Positions 1-11,137 of a stretch of DNA of 64,000 bases are shown here, one piece after another. The position numbers were made by a program, and so were the translations under genes. The DNA comes from Sphingomonas sp. ERG5 (GTDB lineage Bacteria > Pseudomonadota > Alphaproteobacteria > Sphingomonadales > Sphingomonadaceae): NCBI RefSeq assembly GCF_000803065.1, contig NZ_JSXI01000027.1, positions 1 through 64,000 of the forward strand, read 5' to 3'. Each line of letters begins with the position of its first letter. Position 1 is the first letter of the stretch. The notes beneath the pieces were generated by a model, which was not told where the DNA came from, did no database searches, and saw nothing but the letters and a program-made list of their open reading frames with translations.

Positions 1-25
1 GCATCATATAAACGGAGACGACAAG

Positions 26-619
26 ATGCGCTACGACAGCGATCACAAGAGCGAGACGCGCAAGCGCGTGTTGACGGAGGCGGCGCGGGATATCCGTGCC
101 AAGGGGCCGAGCGGCATTGCCGTCGCTGGAATCATGGCGCGCGCCGGGCTGACCCATGGTGGTTTCTATGCTCATTTCAAATCGAAGGACGATCTGATTG
201 CCGAGGCGATCGGCACCATGTTCGACGATGCGCGCGGTCGTTTCGACAAGGTAATGGCGGAGAGCGATCCGGCCGCTGCGCTGCGCCTCTATCTCGATTT
301 CTATCTCTCGCCGCGCCACCGCGATTCCCGCGAGCGCGGTTGTCCGCTGCCCGCCTTGTCGTCCGATCTCGCCCGGCTCGATCCGATCCCGCGTGCCCGC
401 TTCGGGGAGGGTGTTACTGCATTGACCAATCGGCTGGCGGACGCGCTTGATCGGCACGGCATTGCCGATGCGACGGTCGCGGCATCCTCCATGCTGTCGG
501 AAATGGTTGGCGCGGTGTCGCTGGCACGCGCGGTGGATGACCCGGCGCAGTCCGACGCGATCCTCACCAATGCCTCGGCCATGTTGCGCCAGCGCTTGAG
601 GCTGGAGGTTGCGGCATGA
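26..619 (+). CDS. TetR/AcrR family transcriptional regulator
   Basis: One-component repressor of 197 aa. The N-terminal helix-turn-helix spans roughly residues 12-58, with the recognition helix in 'LTHGGFYAHFKSKDDL', a typical TetR signature. The rest is the helical ligand-binding and dimerisation domain. GGAG at 14-17 serves as ribosome binding site. Its stop overlaps the thioesterase start by 4 bp (ATGA), and that gene overlaps a HlyD-type adaptor the same way, so the three form one operon. By family precedent it probably autoregulates this operon. The ligand cannot be told, and the promoter lies outside the window. Confidence 0.93.
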   Translation: MRYDSDHKSETRKRVLTEAARDIRAKGPSGIAVAGIMARAGLTHGGFYAHFKSKDDLIAEAIGTMFDDARGRFDKVMAESDPAAALRLYLDFYLSPRHRDSRERGCPLPALSSDLARLDPIPRARFGEGVTALTNRLADALDRHGIADATVAASSMLSEMVGAVSLARAVDDPAQSDAILTNASAMLRQRLRLEVAA

Positions 620-1044
620 GCGGGCTGAGCGGACTGGAACAGCTACGCGGAATGATTGCCAGCGATGCGCAGCCGCCGATCGGCCGGACGCTCGATTTTT
701 CGCTGATCGAGGTGAGTGAAGGCCGCGCGGTGTTCGAGGGCAATCCCGATATCCGGACCTATAACCCGCTCGGCACAGTGCATGGCGGCTATGCCGCGAC
801 CCTGCTCGATTCCGCCTGCGGCATTGCCACTCATTCGAAGCTCGCGCCGGGGCAGAGCTATACCACGCTGGAACTCAAAGTGTCCTACCACCGCGCGATG
901 AACGCCGACACCGGGCCGGTCCGCGCCGAAGGGACGATCACTGCATTCGGCCGCCGCGTCGCCTTTGCCGAAGCGAAGCTGACCGACGCCAATGGCCGCC
1001 TGCTTGCCTCCGCCACCTCGACACTGCTGGTGATCACGCCATGA
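616..1044 (+). CDS. PaaI-family hotdog thioesterase
   Basis: 142 aa with a single hotdog fold of the PaaI/YbgC type. The segment 'GTVHGGYAATLLDSACG' (about residues 53-69) is the family's hotdog helix and active-site region; such proteins hydrolyse acyl- or aryl-CoA thioesters. It is translationally coupled to the TetR gene upstream and the HlyD gene downstream by 4-bp ATGA overlaps. A thioesterase between an efflux regulator and an adaptor suggests handling of an aromatic or fatty acyl compound, but this is inference; the substrate is unknown. Confidence 0.9.
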   Translation: MSGLSGLEQLRGMIASDAQPPIGRTLDFSLIEVSEGRAVFEGNPDIRTYNPLGTVHGGYAATLLDSACGIATHSKLAPGQSYTTLELKVSYHRAMNADTGPVRAEGTITAFGRRVAFAEAKLTDANGRLLASATSTLLVITP

Positions 1045-2147
1045 ACGCCATCACCATGCCGCTCGATGTGCCGATCAAGGCTAGGCGTAAATTGCCGCGC
1101 GCCCTGGTGGTCGGCGCGGGCGCTGTCCTGCTTGCCGGCGCCGGCGCCACCTGGATCGCCATGCCAGGTGCGAGCGAAAGCACTGACAATGCCTATCTGC
1201 GCGCCGATACGACCATCGTATCGGCGCGGGTCGGCGGCACCGTCACTGAAATGCTGGTGCGCGACAATCAGCAGGTCCGCGCCGGCGATCCGCTGATCCG
1301 GATCGATCCGCAGGAATATGACGCGAAGCTGTCGGTGGCTGAGGCCTCGGTCGGCGACGCCGATGCCGGGGTCGCCAGCGCAAAGGCCGCGCTCGTCACG
1401 TTTGTCGCGGACCGGCAGGTCGCCGAGGCGGACGTCGATGTGGCGCAAAGCACGATCGTCTCGGCCGACGCCGAACGTCGCCGGGCGGAAGCGGATACCG
1501 CACGGTATCAGGCATTGTCGGAGCAGGGCTTCGTGACCCGGCGCGACGCCGAGCGCATTGCGGCGGCGGCGATCGATGCCCGTGCCCAGCTGCGCCGCAG
1601 CGTCGCCAGCCTCGCGGTCAGCCGCGACAGGGCAACGGCGACAAGCGTCCGGCGCGCCGCGCTGGAAGCCGACCTGGCCAAGGCGGAAGCAGTGGCGGCT
1701 CGCGCTCGCGCCAGCCTGAGGCTGGCGCAGCAGGATCGCGGTTATGCCTTTGTGCGCGCGGCGGTGTCGGGCACGATCGGCAATCGCCAGGCGCAGACCG
1801 GCGACCTGGTCCAGCCCGGCACGCGCCTGCTGAGCATCGTGCCCCAGGCCGGGCTTTATGTCGTGGCAAACTTCAAGGAGACTCAGACTGGCCGGATGCT
1901 GATCGGCCAGCGCGCGCGGGTGAAGGTCGATGCGCTGGGCGGTAAACCGCTGACCGGCCGGATCGACAGCTTCGCGCCGGCGTCGGGCTCGGAATTCGCG
2001 CTGTTGCCGTTCGAGCCCGGCTCGGGCAATTTCACCAAGATCGTGCAGCGCGTGCCGGTGCGCATCGCGCTCGATCCCGGACAGCCAATGCTTGCGCGGC
2101 TGCGCCCTGGCCTGTCGGTGACCGCGACGGTGCGCGTCAAGCCTTAG
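1041..2147 (+). CDS. HlyD/EmrA-family membrane fusion protein (efflux adaptor)
   Basis: 368 aa periplasmic adaptor. One N-terminal membrane segment lies near residues 20-42, followed by the biotinyl-lipoyl-like domain ('TDNAYLRADTTIVSARVGGTV'), a long coiled-coil hairpin (about 95-210), the returning lipoyl half and a beta-barrel. The TDNAY motif is characteristic of the EmrA branch. It is the last gene of the TetR-thioesterase-HlyD operon. No transporter is encoded beside it on the same strand, so it is either an orphan or shares the MFS pump encoded from 3195. Its 3' end overlaps the convergent DMT gene by 11 bp. Confidence 0.92.
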   Translation: MNAITMPLDVPIKARRKLPRALVVGAGAVLLAGAGATWIAMPGASESTDNAYLRADTTIVSARVGGTVTEMLVRDNQQVRAGDPLIRIDPQEYDAKLSVAEASVGDADAGVASAKAALVTFVADRQVAEADVDVAQSTIVSADAERRRAEADTARYQALSEQGFVTRRDAERIAAAAIDARAQLRRSVASLAVSRDRATATSVRRAALEADLAKAEAVAARARASLRLAQQDRGYAFVRAAVSGTIGNRQAQTGDLVQPGTRLLSIVPQAGLYVVANFKETQTGRMLIGQRARVKVDALGGKPLTGRIDSFAPASGSEFALLPFEPGSGNFTKIVQRVPVRIALDPGQPMLARLRPGLSVTATVRVKP

Positions 2148-3048
2148 CCGTCTCGCGGTGGAGCAATGCCGCCATCGCGATGCCGCTCAAGATCAACGCC
2201 ATGCCGACGAGGTGGTATGGGTGGAGCGCTTCGCCAAGCACCGCCGCCGCGAGCCCGGCACCGAACAGGGGCATCAGGCTGATCGTTTGTCCGGCACGCG
2301 CCGCGCCGATCGCATCGACTGCTGAGTTGAACAGGAAATAGGCCACCACCGACGGCAGTATCGCGACATAGGCGAACGCGCCGATCACCGCCGGCCGCCA
2401 GACGATGCCGGTGATGGTGTGCCATTCCGAAAGGGCGAGCGGCAGCATGGTCAGCGCCGCGATGGTGAAGGTGACGAACAGGAAGCTCAACTGGTGAAGG
2501 GCGGGCCGGATGCGCAACAGGCTGGTATAGATCGCCCAACCGAGCACCCCGCACAGGATCAGCAGGTCGCCAAAGCCGAGTTGTAGCCCCATCAGCACTT
2601 GCAGGTCTGCGCGGACCACCACCACCGCCACGCCGAGCGTCGACAGGATGACCCCGCCGATCTGCCATCCACCGGCGCGTTCGCGGAAAAAGATCGCGTT
2701 GCACATCAGCACCAGCGCGGGGATCGCCGCCTGCAGCAATAGCCCGTTGGTCGCAGTGGTGTGATGCAAGCCCCAATAGAGGAAGCCGTTGAACCCCGCG
2801 ACGCCGACCAGGCCGAGCAGCAGCACCGGCCGCCATCCCGCGAGCAGCGCCGCGCGGTCGCGTCGCAGCGAGGTCCATGCGAGCGGCAAGAGGATGATCA
2901 GCGCACCGGTCCAGCGGACAAAGGCGAGGGTGAAAGGCGGGATATCGTCCTTCACCGCCCGCGCGACGATCGAATTGCCTGCCCAGAACAGCATCACGAT
3001 CGCAAGCATGAGATAGGCGCGGGTGACGTTGGGGGCAGGGCGGGTCAT
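2137..3048 (-). CDS. DMT superfamily transporter, EamA domain
   Basis: 303 aa inner-membrane protein with about ten hydrophobic segments in two tandem EamA repeats (roughly 8-140 and 155-290), the usual length and layout of RhaT/EamA exporters of metabolites or amino acids. It starts 'MTRPAPNVTRAYLMLAIVMLFWAGNSIVARAV', with the family's early 'FWxGN' motif. The gene is convergent with the HlyD gene and divergent from the MFS gene at 3195, so the 147 bp between 3048 and 3195 should hold both promoters. The substrate cannot be inferred. Confidence 0.92.
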   Translation of the reverse strand: MTRPAPNVTRAYLMLAIVMLFWAGNSIVARAVKDDIPPFTLAFVRWTGALIILLPLAWTSLRRDRAALLAGWRPVLLLGLVGVAGFNGFLYWGLHHTTATNGLLLQAAIPALVLMCNAIFFRERAGGWQIGGVILSTLGVAVVVVRADLQVLMGLQLGFGDLLILCGVLGWAIYTSLLRIRPALHQLSFLFVTFTIAALTMLPLALSEWHTITGIVWRPAVIGAFAYVAILPSVVAYFLFNSAVDAIGAARAGQTISLMPLFGAGLAAAVLGEALHPYHLVGMALILSGIAMAALLHRETAKA

Positions 3049-3194
3049 TGCGCTTCCCTAGCGGCGGGACGACGTGTGGGCCAGTGCATGGGCGCGAGCG
3101 TGATGCGCCAACCCTTCCGAACGGGAAGGGTGGAGCATGGGAGGAAAAGGGAATTCCATGACCCTTTTCGGTCGATCGTGCGTATAACGTAACG

Positions 3195-4856
3195 ATGTTC
3201 GCGCGCCGCCTCCGCAATTTCTTCACTGAGGAGCAATGGACTTTCGCGCCGCACGAACGTGCGATGATGCCGGGGTCGCCGGCGTCGCCCGCTCATCCGA
3301 CCGGGCGGCGCTACGCTTATGCTGCGATCGCGATCCTGGTCGGGCTGACCGGCGGGCTCGGCAATGCACTGATTTCAGTCAACACCACGACGTTGCAAGG
3401 CTCGCTCGGGCTCGACCCTGCCGAGATCGCCTGGCTGCCGACGGTCTATGGGATGACCAACACGTCGATCAACCTGCTGCTGATCAAGTTCCGCCAGCAA
3501 TATGGCTTGCGCCCCTTCACGATGATCTTCCTCGGCCTCTATGTCCTGCTGACCTTCGCGCATCTGTTCGTGCATGATTTCTGGTCGGCGATCGCGGTGC
3601 GCGCGGCGAGCGGCATGGCGGCGGCCGCGCTGTCCACCCTGTCGCTTTATTACATCATGCAGGCGCTGCCGGCGAAATGGCGGCTGAAGGGCGTGGTGCT
3701 CGGCATCGGCATTCCGCAATGCGCGCTGCCACTGGCGCGGCTCTTCTCGCCGGACCTGCTGGCGATGTCGCAGTGGCGTGCGCTATACCTGTTCGAGCTT
3801 GGCCTGGCGCTTGCCTCATTCGCGGCGGTCGCCTGGCTCAGGCTGCCGCCGACCGAGCGTAAACAGGCGTTCGAGCCGCTCGACTTCGTTACCTTCGTCC
3901 TGTTCGGCGGCAGCGTCGCGCTGTTTGCCGCGGTGCTGGGCGAAGGGCGGATCGTTTGGTGGACCGAGGCACGCTGGATCGGCTGGGCGCTGATCGCCGC
4001 AATTCCGATGTTCGCCGCCGCGCTGGCGATTGAGCATGGCCGCGCCAATCCATTGCTCAACACGCGCTGGCTGGGCAGCGCCGACATCCTGCGCTTCACC
4101 ATCGTCACGATCATGGCGCGCATCGTCCTGTCGGAACAGACGTTCGCGGCGGTCGGGCTGCTCAATACGCTTGGCCAGAACAACGACCAGCTCGGGCCAC
4201 TGTTCGCGATCATCTTCCTCGCCTCGGTCGCGGGCGTGGTGGCGAGCGCGGTGACGCTGAACGTCGAACGGCTGACGCATCCGATCATGCTCGCGATCGG
4301 GCTGGTCGCGGTCGCGGCGTTCGTCGATTCCTTCTCGACCAGCCTGACCCGCGCGCCGCAATTCTATTTGACCCAGGCGGTGATCGCCTTTGCCGCGACC
4401 TTCTTCCTCGGCCCGGCCTTGCTGTTCGGCATGACGCGCGCGCTGCAGCAGGGAGCGGGGCATATCATCAGCTTCATTGCGCTGTTCGGTATCGTCAATT
4501 CGATCGGCGGCCTTGGCGGCGCGGCCTTGCTCGGCACCTATCAGACGATCGCGGAGAAAGCGCATAGCGCGGCGATCGTCCAGTCGATCGACCCGACCGA
4601 TCCGCAAGTCGCCGCACGGCTGGCGGCGGGCGGGGCAGGGGTTGCCCGCGTGGTCGGCGATCCCACGCTGCGCGCCGCGGAAGGCGGTGCGCTGCTGTCG
4701 CAAACCGCGACGCGCGAGGCCAATGTTCTGGCCTATAACGACACGTTCCGGTTGATCGCGGTGCTTGCCGCGCTCACCACTCTGTACCTCGCCTTCCTGC
4801 TTGCGCGCCGCAGTTGGCGCGCCCGTCGGGCGGCAATGATCGAGGCTGCGACATGA
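3195..4856 (+). CDS. MFS drug/aromatic compound exporter (EmrB-like partner of the HlyD and NodT genes)
   Basis: 553 aa with 12-14 predicted membrane segments beginning near residue 35, and a long loop at about 450-500 before the last segment. This resembles DHA2-type exporters that work with an EmrA adaptor. It is followed by HlyD (ATGA overlap at 4853) and NodT genes (overlap at 6025), so the three encode a complete envelope-spanning pump. The start at 3195 has no clear Shine-Dalgarno; a TATAAC hexamer at 3183-3188 is placed so that the transcript could be almost leaderless. An ATG at 3264 is an alternative that would still keep all membrane segments. Confidence 0.9.
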   Translation: MFARRLRNFFTEEQWTFAPHERAMMPGSPASPAHPTGRRYAYAAIAILVGLTGGLGNALISVNTTTLQGSLGLDPAEIAWLPTVYGMTNTSINLLLIKFRQQYGLRPFTMIFLGLYVLLTFAHLFVHDFWSAIAVRAASGMAAAALSTLSLYYIMQALPAKWRLKGVVLGIGIPQCALPLARLFSPDLLAMSQWRALYLFELGLALASFAAVAWLRLPPTERKQAFEPLDFVTFVLFGGSVALFAAVLGEGRIVWWTEARWIGWALIAAIPMFAAALAIEHGRANPLLNTRWLGSADILRFTIVTIMARIVLSEQTFAAVGLLNTLGQNNDQLGPLFAIIFLASVAGVVASAVTLNVERLTHPIMLAIGLVAVAAFVDSFSTSLTRAPQFYLTQAVIAFAATFFLGPALLFGMTRALQQGAGHIISFIALFGIVNSIGGLGGAALLGTYQTIAEKAHSAAIVQSIDPTDPQVAARLAAGGAGVARVVGDPTLRAAEGGALLSQTATREANVLAYNDTFRLIAVLAALTTLYLAFLLARRSWRARRAAMIEAAT

Positions 4857-6028
4857 CCGATATTCGAACCCCGCCGCCAGCCGCGCCAGAAATCGCGACC
4901 ACGCCGGTCGCCGCCGCGCCGGTGACGGAGGAACGCGCCGCCGAAGCGCCGGCCGCTCCCGTCGGCTCGGGCTGGAAGCCGCCGCGAGACTCGCGCACTG
5001 TCCTGATCATCATCGCGGTAATCGCGGTCGCGGGGGTCCTTGCGGTGCTCGCCGCCTGGCGGCTGCCGCCCTTTGCGAGCGATTTCCAGTCGACCGACAA
5101 TGCCTATGTCCGAGGCCGCACCACAGTGATCAGCCCGCAGGTCAGCGGCTATGTGACGCAAGTGTATGTGCGCGATTTCGATGTCGTGAAGGCCGGGCAG
5201 CCGTTGGTCCAGATCGACGACCGCATCTATCGCCAGCGCGTCGAACAGGCCGGCGCGCAGGTTGCCGGGCAGGAAGCGACCCTGGCCAATAGTGAGCAGG
5301 CGGCGCGGTCGCGCGCGGCAAGCTTGCAGGCGCAGGATGCCGCGGTCGCCAATGCACAGGCGCAATTGCTGCGCGCCCAGGCCGATATGAACCGCGTCAA
5401 CGACCTGGTTACAGACGGATCGGTGTCGCTGCGCGAGCGCGACCAGACGCTGGCGGCGCTGCGCCAGGCGCAGGCGGGCGTGCTGCAGGCGCGCGCCGCG
5501 CGCGAGATCGCGCGGCAGGATATTCGCACCGTGGAAGTGGGGAAGGGCGGGCAACAGGCCGGGGTCAGCGGCGCGGAAGCGGCGCGGCGACTGGCGCAGA
5601 TCGACCTCGACAACACCATCATCCGCGCGCCCGAAACCGGGCGGCTGAGCGAAGTCGGCGTGCGGCTCGGCCAATATGTCACCAGCGGGTCGCAACTGAT
5701 GTTCCTGGTCCCGCCCGAAACCTGGGTGATCGCCAATTTCAAGGAAGCGCAGACCGCACGCATCCGCGTCGGGCAGCCGGCGAGCTTCACGGTCGACGGC
5801 CTTGCCAATGCGCGGCTGACCGGCCGGGTCGAACAGTTGTCGCCCGCGGCTGGGTCGGAATTCGCCGTGCTCAAATCGGACAATGCGACGGGCAATTTCA
5901 CCAAGGTGCCGCAACGCATCGCAGTGCGTATCCGCGTCGATCCGGGCCAGCAGCTCGCGGCGCAGCTCAGGCCCGGCATGTCGGTGCAGGCACGCGTCGA
6001 CACCGCCGGCACGCCGAAAATCCGATGA
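4853..6028 (+). CDS. HlyD/EmrA-family membrane fusion protein
   Basis: 391 aa periplasmic adaptor of the pump. A proline/alanine-rich cytoplasmic N-terminus (about 1-40) precedes one membrane anchor ('TVLIIIAVIAVAGVLAVLAAW'), then 'STDNAYVRGRTTVISPQVSGYV' of the lipoyl domain, a coiled-coil hairpin rich in Ala/Gln, and the beta-barrel. I chose the ATG at 4853, which overlaps the MFS stop (ATGA); upstream in-frame codons lie inside the MFS gene. It links the MFS transporter to the outer-membrane channel that follows. Confidence 0.93.
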   Translation: MTDIRTPPPAAPEIATTPVAAAPVTEERAAEAPAAPVGSGWKPPRDSRTVLIIIAVIAVAGVLAVLAAWRLPPFASDFQSTDNAYVRGRTTVISPQVSGYVTQVYVRDFDVVKAGQPLVQIDDRIYRQRVEQAGAQVAGQEATLANSEQAARSRAASLQAQDAAVANAQAQLLRAQADMNRVNDLVTDGSVSLRERDQTLAALRQAQAGVLQARAAREIARQDIRTVEVGKGGQQAGVSGAEAARRLAQIDLDNTIIRAPETGRLSEVGVRLGQYVTSGSQLMFLVPPETWVIANFKEAQTARIRVGQPASFTVDGLANARLTGRVEQLSPAAGSEFAVLKSDNATGNFTKVPQRIAVRIRVDPGQQLAAQLRPGMSVQARVDTAGTPKIR

Positions 6029-7416
6029 ACGCCCGGCTGCTTTCTCCGTTGCTGATCGCGGCGATGGCTGGCGCCTGCGTCGGTCCGCGACCCGAAGCGC
6101 CAGCCGCGGCCACCGTGGTGGCGCCGCCCGCCTGGCGCACCGCGCTTGGCCCGGGCGAGCCGGTGCGCGCGGATTGGTGGGCGGCGTTCGGCGATCCATT
6201 GCTGACCGGGTTGGTCGAGCGCGCTTTGGCCAATAATCCCGATCTCGCCGCCGCCGCCGCGCGGGTCGAGGAGGCGCGCGCGCAGGAACGCCTGTCGCGC
6301 GCGCAACTCTTGCCTCAGGTCAACGCCGCGGCCCCGGCATCGGAGGCACGCGCGCTCAACCCGTTCGGCATCGCGACGACAAACACCGGGGCGCAGCCGA
6401 CCATCTCGGCCAGCTATGATCTCGACCTGTTCGGCCGGCTGCGTCAGGCCAACGCCGCGACCCGCGCGCAATTGCTGGCAAGCGAAGGCGCACGCGACAC
6501 GGTCCGCCTCGGCATCGCAAGCAGCGTGGCGACCGGATATATCACGCTGCGCGCGCTCGATGCCCGGCTCGCCGTGGCGCGGGATACGCTGGCGTCGCGC
6601 GGCGAAGCGCTGCGCATCGCGCGCCGGCGTGCCGAAACCGGCTATACCTCCAACCTCGAACTGCATCAGGCCGAGGGCGAGTATCGCGCGACCGAACAGC
6701 TCGTGCCGCAGGCCGAACTCGCGATCAGCCGCCAGGAGAATGCCCTTCGCCTGCTGCTTGGCGAAACGCCCGGGGCCGTCGAGCGCGGAACCGCACTTGC
6801 GTCGTTCACCGCGCCGTCGATCCCCAACGGCCTGCCCGCTGACTTGCTGCGCCGCCGGCCCGACTTGTTCCAGGCCGAGCAGAGCCTCGTCGCGGCGGAC
6901 CGTTCGCTCGACAGCGCACGGGCGGCGATGTTGCCCAATCTCAGCCTGACCGGATCGGCTGGCCTGGTCCTGTCCACGGCACTGTCGGATCCGGTCGGCG
7001 TCTTCTCGCTCGGCGGCAGCATCCTGTCGCCGATTTTCGACGGTGGCCGGTTGCGCGCCCAGGCCGATGCCGGCGCCGCGCGCCGCGACCAGGCCGCCTT
7101 CGCCTATCGCAAGGCGGCGCTGACCGCGTTCCGCGAAGTGGACGACAGCCTGGCCGGGGTGCAGCGATCGGGTGAACAGGCCATCGCCATCGCCGGGCAG
7201 CGCGATGCGCTGGCGGCGGCGCTGCGCAATGCCAGCAACCGCTACCGCGCGGGCTATTCCTCTTATCTCGATCAGCTCGACACGCAGCGCGGCCTGCTCA
7301 CCGCCGAGCTGGCGCTGGTCCAGGCGCGCGCCGACCGGCTGACGGCTTATGTCGCGTTGTATCAGGCCTTTGGCGGAGGATGGTCGCAACGGGATGTGGA
7401 TGGCGTGTCGCGCTAA
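6025..7416 (+). CDS. Efflux RND/MFS outer-membrane lipoprotein, NodT family
   Basis: 463 aa TolC-type trimeric channel. The lipoprotein signal peptide ends in 'AMAGAC' with the acylated Cys at residue 18. Two outer-membrane efflux repeats follow, each with the usual 'NPDLAAAAARVEEARAQ' and 'RPDLFQAEQSLVAADRSLDSARAAMLPNLSL' motifs. It overlaps the HlyD gene by 4 bp and completes the pump. No gene follows on this strand for about 140 bp, so the operon probably ends here. Confidence 0.94.
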   Translation: MNARLLSPLLIAAMAGACVGPRPEAPAAATVVAPPAWRTALGPGEPVRADWWAAFGDPLLTGLVERALANNPDLAAAAARVEEARAQERLSRAQLLPQVNAAAPASEARALNPFGIATTNTGAQPTISASYDLDLFGRLRQANAATRAQLLASEGARDTVRLGIASSVATGYITLRALDARLAVARDTLASRGEALRIARRRAETGYTSNLELHQAEGEYRATEQLVPQAELAISRQENALRLLLGETPGAVERGTALASFTAPSIPNGLPADLLRRRPDLFQAEQSLVAADRSLDSARAAMLPNLSLTGSAGLVLSTALSDPVGVFSLGGSILSPIFDGGRLRAQADAGAARRDQAAFAYRKAALTAFREVDDSLAGVQRSGEQAIAIAGQRDALAAALRNASNRYRAGYSSYLDQLDTQRGLLTAELALVQARADRLTAYVALYQAFGGGWSQRDVDGVSR

Positions 7417-7553
7417 CCTGAGCTCGAGGGCTGGGAGGCGGGCGGCAAACCACACTGCCGCTCCACGGCACTAAACTGTCATTGTCACTCGTTATAGCGA
7501 CAGACAATACGCCGATTGCGATCTATGTTCGACCACGAGCCTTGAGGAGGCAC

Positions 7554-7727
7554 ATGATGTGGAGCTTGTCGATTGTTGCCGCCATCGTCGCAATTACAGC
7601 AGCAGCTGCGATCAAGGTGATTGGCGATTTACGCCAGCGCAGGCGCGAGCAGCGGCGCGACCGGTTCTTCGTGCATACTTTTGAACTGCCGAATGATGAC
7701 AGGAAATTGCCGGAAGGTTGGCGTTAG
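7554..7727 (+). CDS. Small single-pass membrane protein, unknown function
   Basis: 57 aa starting at ATG 7554 (or 7557). The start is set by the strong GAGGAGG at 7544-7550; an upstream in-frame codon at 7482 has no such site. One hydrophobic helix covers residues 3-23 (WSLSIVAAIVAITAAAAIKV), followed by a strongly basic stretch 'RQRRREQRRDR' and a polar tail ending 'LPEGWR'. The basic side should face the cytoplasm. I do not recognise a family. It stands alone, convergent with the catalase gene. Confidence 0.6.
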   Translation: MMWSLSIVAAIVAITAAAAIKVIGDLRQRRREQRRDRFFVHTFELPNDDRKLPEGWR

Positions 7728-7947
7728 TACAATTTGAATCGCTGCTGTTCGCGCATTTCCATTGAGAGGGTCGGTCGGAACTCGCGCTCGGCGAGCATCC
7801 CGGCACCCTTGTTCGCGCCTCTGCAGAGCCCATGCGGAGCGAATCGCGATTGGGCAGGATAATCACCAGCTTTTCCAATCGCCAGGCAACGCGGTGCACT
7901 GGCGGCGGCTCCCACGCGCCGCCGCGCCTCTTCGATCTCCTCTGTCG

Positions 7948-10047
<2,100 letters not shown>

Positions 10048-10129
10048 GGTGCATTCCCTCCTGGATGTGCCCGTTCAACCGCCGGGCGCGCCCTTAAGGT
10101 CCACCTTTTCGGAGGTGACTTGCTTTCGA

Positions 10130-10597
10130 TCAGGGTGATTTTTTCCGCTTGAGCCGGCGCGCGTTGGCGGTCGCCTGTTTGTGGATTGGCGCGAGGCCAA
10201 CTGCACCGAGGTTCGCGCCGCGTTCGGCGGTGCTGAGCGCATAGCTGGTCGCGCGCGATCCGGCGGCGTTCATTTCCCCCAGGGTCGGTGTGCGGCCGCG
10301 CAACGCGATGCCCCAAAAGGCCTGCATTTCCGTCAGCAACGCCGCCTGCATCGACCACCATTCGTTCGCCATCGCCATGCCGGACTTCGAAAAAGCATCG
10401 ACCTTTTCCGGGATCATGCGGGATAGTTCGGCATAATCGCCGGCCAACGGATTGCGGATGGCCGCGTCGATCATGCCGGCGCGGCGCTCGACCACGCTGT
10501 TGGAGGCCGCGAGCGTCTCCATCGTGCGCAACCCGGTGCGTGACAGGTCGGCCCAGATCGAGGTGAGGCGCAGCCAGGATGAAAAGGGATCGGCCAT
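10130..10597 (-). CDS. Phasin-like protein, probable
   Basis: 155 aa, almost entirely helical by composition, without signal peptide. It has repeated short amphipathic segments ('SSWLRLTSIWADLSRTGLRTMETLAASNSVVERRAGMIDAAIRNPL') and a very basic C-terminus ('ANARRLKRKKSP'). This pattern fits small phasins that coat polyhydroxyalkanoate granules, but no motif proves it; a basic tail could also indicate nucleic-acid binding. It sits directly upstream of katE on the same strand. An AT-rich box resembling a Fur operator lies about 90 bp upstream. Confidence 0.55.
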   Translation of the reverse strand: MADPFSSWLRLTSIWADLSRTGLRTMETLAASNSVVERRAGMIDAAIRNPLAGDYAELSRMIPEKVDAFSKSGMAMANEWWSMQAALLTEMQAFWGIALRGRTPTLGEMNAAGSRATSYALSTAERGANLGAVGLAPIHKQATANARRLKRKKSP

Positions 10598-10684
10598 GTC
10601 GAAATCTCCGCCGCCCGGAATCGGGCACGGGGTGAACGCGGCGGAGCGAAGGATGGGTACGGGCGAGGCGCTATATTTATGCGG

Positions 10685-10698
10685 AATGATAATGATTT
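10685..10698 (-). promoter_or_regulatory. Possible Fur-type operator upstream of the phasin-like/katE genes
   Basis: The plus strand reads AATGATAATGATTT, two overlapping ATGATAAT-like units similar to part of the classical Fur box (GATAATGATAATCATTATC). On the minus strand it lies next to an AT-rich stretch (about 10673-10682) that could be the -10 region for the phasin-like gene. Only one half of the consensus is well matched. Iron control of a haem catalase would make sense, but this is a motif-level suggestion. Confidence 0.35.
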
Positions 10699-10795
10699 CG
10701 CCCCTTTTGTGAGGGGCTGGCTTTGGGCCATCACGGTCTCGTGACAGGAACGGCGTTGGAGCTGACGCCGCTGAACTACTTCAATGAATTAGGCT

Positions 10796-10871
10796 TGGTG
10801 GAGCTGAGGGGAATCGAACCCCTGACCTCTGCAGTGCGATTGCAGCGCTCTCCCATCTGAGCTACAGCCCC
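10796..10871 (-). tRNA. tRNA-Ala (anticodon CGC)
   Basis: 76 nt, with the 3' CCA encoded at 10796-10798. All four arms fold. The acceptor stem carries the G3-U70 wobble that identifies alanine tRNAs. The anticodon arm is CTGCA/TGCAG with loop ATCGCAC, giving anticodon CGC with U33 in place. The T arm contains GGTTCGATTCC. It reads GCG, a frequent alanine codon in this high-GC sequence. Confidence 0.96.
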
Positions 10872-10898
10872 GCTCCACCCCGGCATAGCCGGAGTGTC

Positions 10899-10917
10899 GC
10901 CTCTAGCGAGGCTTTTT
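10899..10917 (+). terminator. Short hairpin followed by five T
   Basis: GCCTC-TAGC-GAGGC followed by TTTTT reads as a small intrinsic terminator on the plus strand. No plus-strand gene lies directly upstream, so it may stop read-through towards the gene-dense region beyond, or be chance. It lies just upstream of the tRNA on the opposite strand. Confidence 0.4.
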
Positions 10918-11137
10918 CCGGGATGCAACCGGGTCTCCGATGGCTTTGGATACGATATGGCGTCGAGCCGCATATGGCCGGCGGTGACGTGCGCGGCGGA
11001 GTAGGCAAGTGTCGGAGAAAAGGGATTTTTTATCCCTTTACGAGTTGAGAGCGATCTCCCTTTCTTGCTCTCGTTTCGCGTTCCTCCCCCCTTTCCCGGA
11101 GGCGGGGAGCGGGGTGTCGAAGAGACAAGAAACAGGC

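Noticed and set aside
5227-7455. 742-aa minus-strand ORF opposite the HlyD and NodT genes
   Set aside because: Shadow ORF produced by third-position GC bias; the plus-strand genes have full families and ATGA overlaps.
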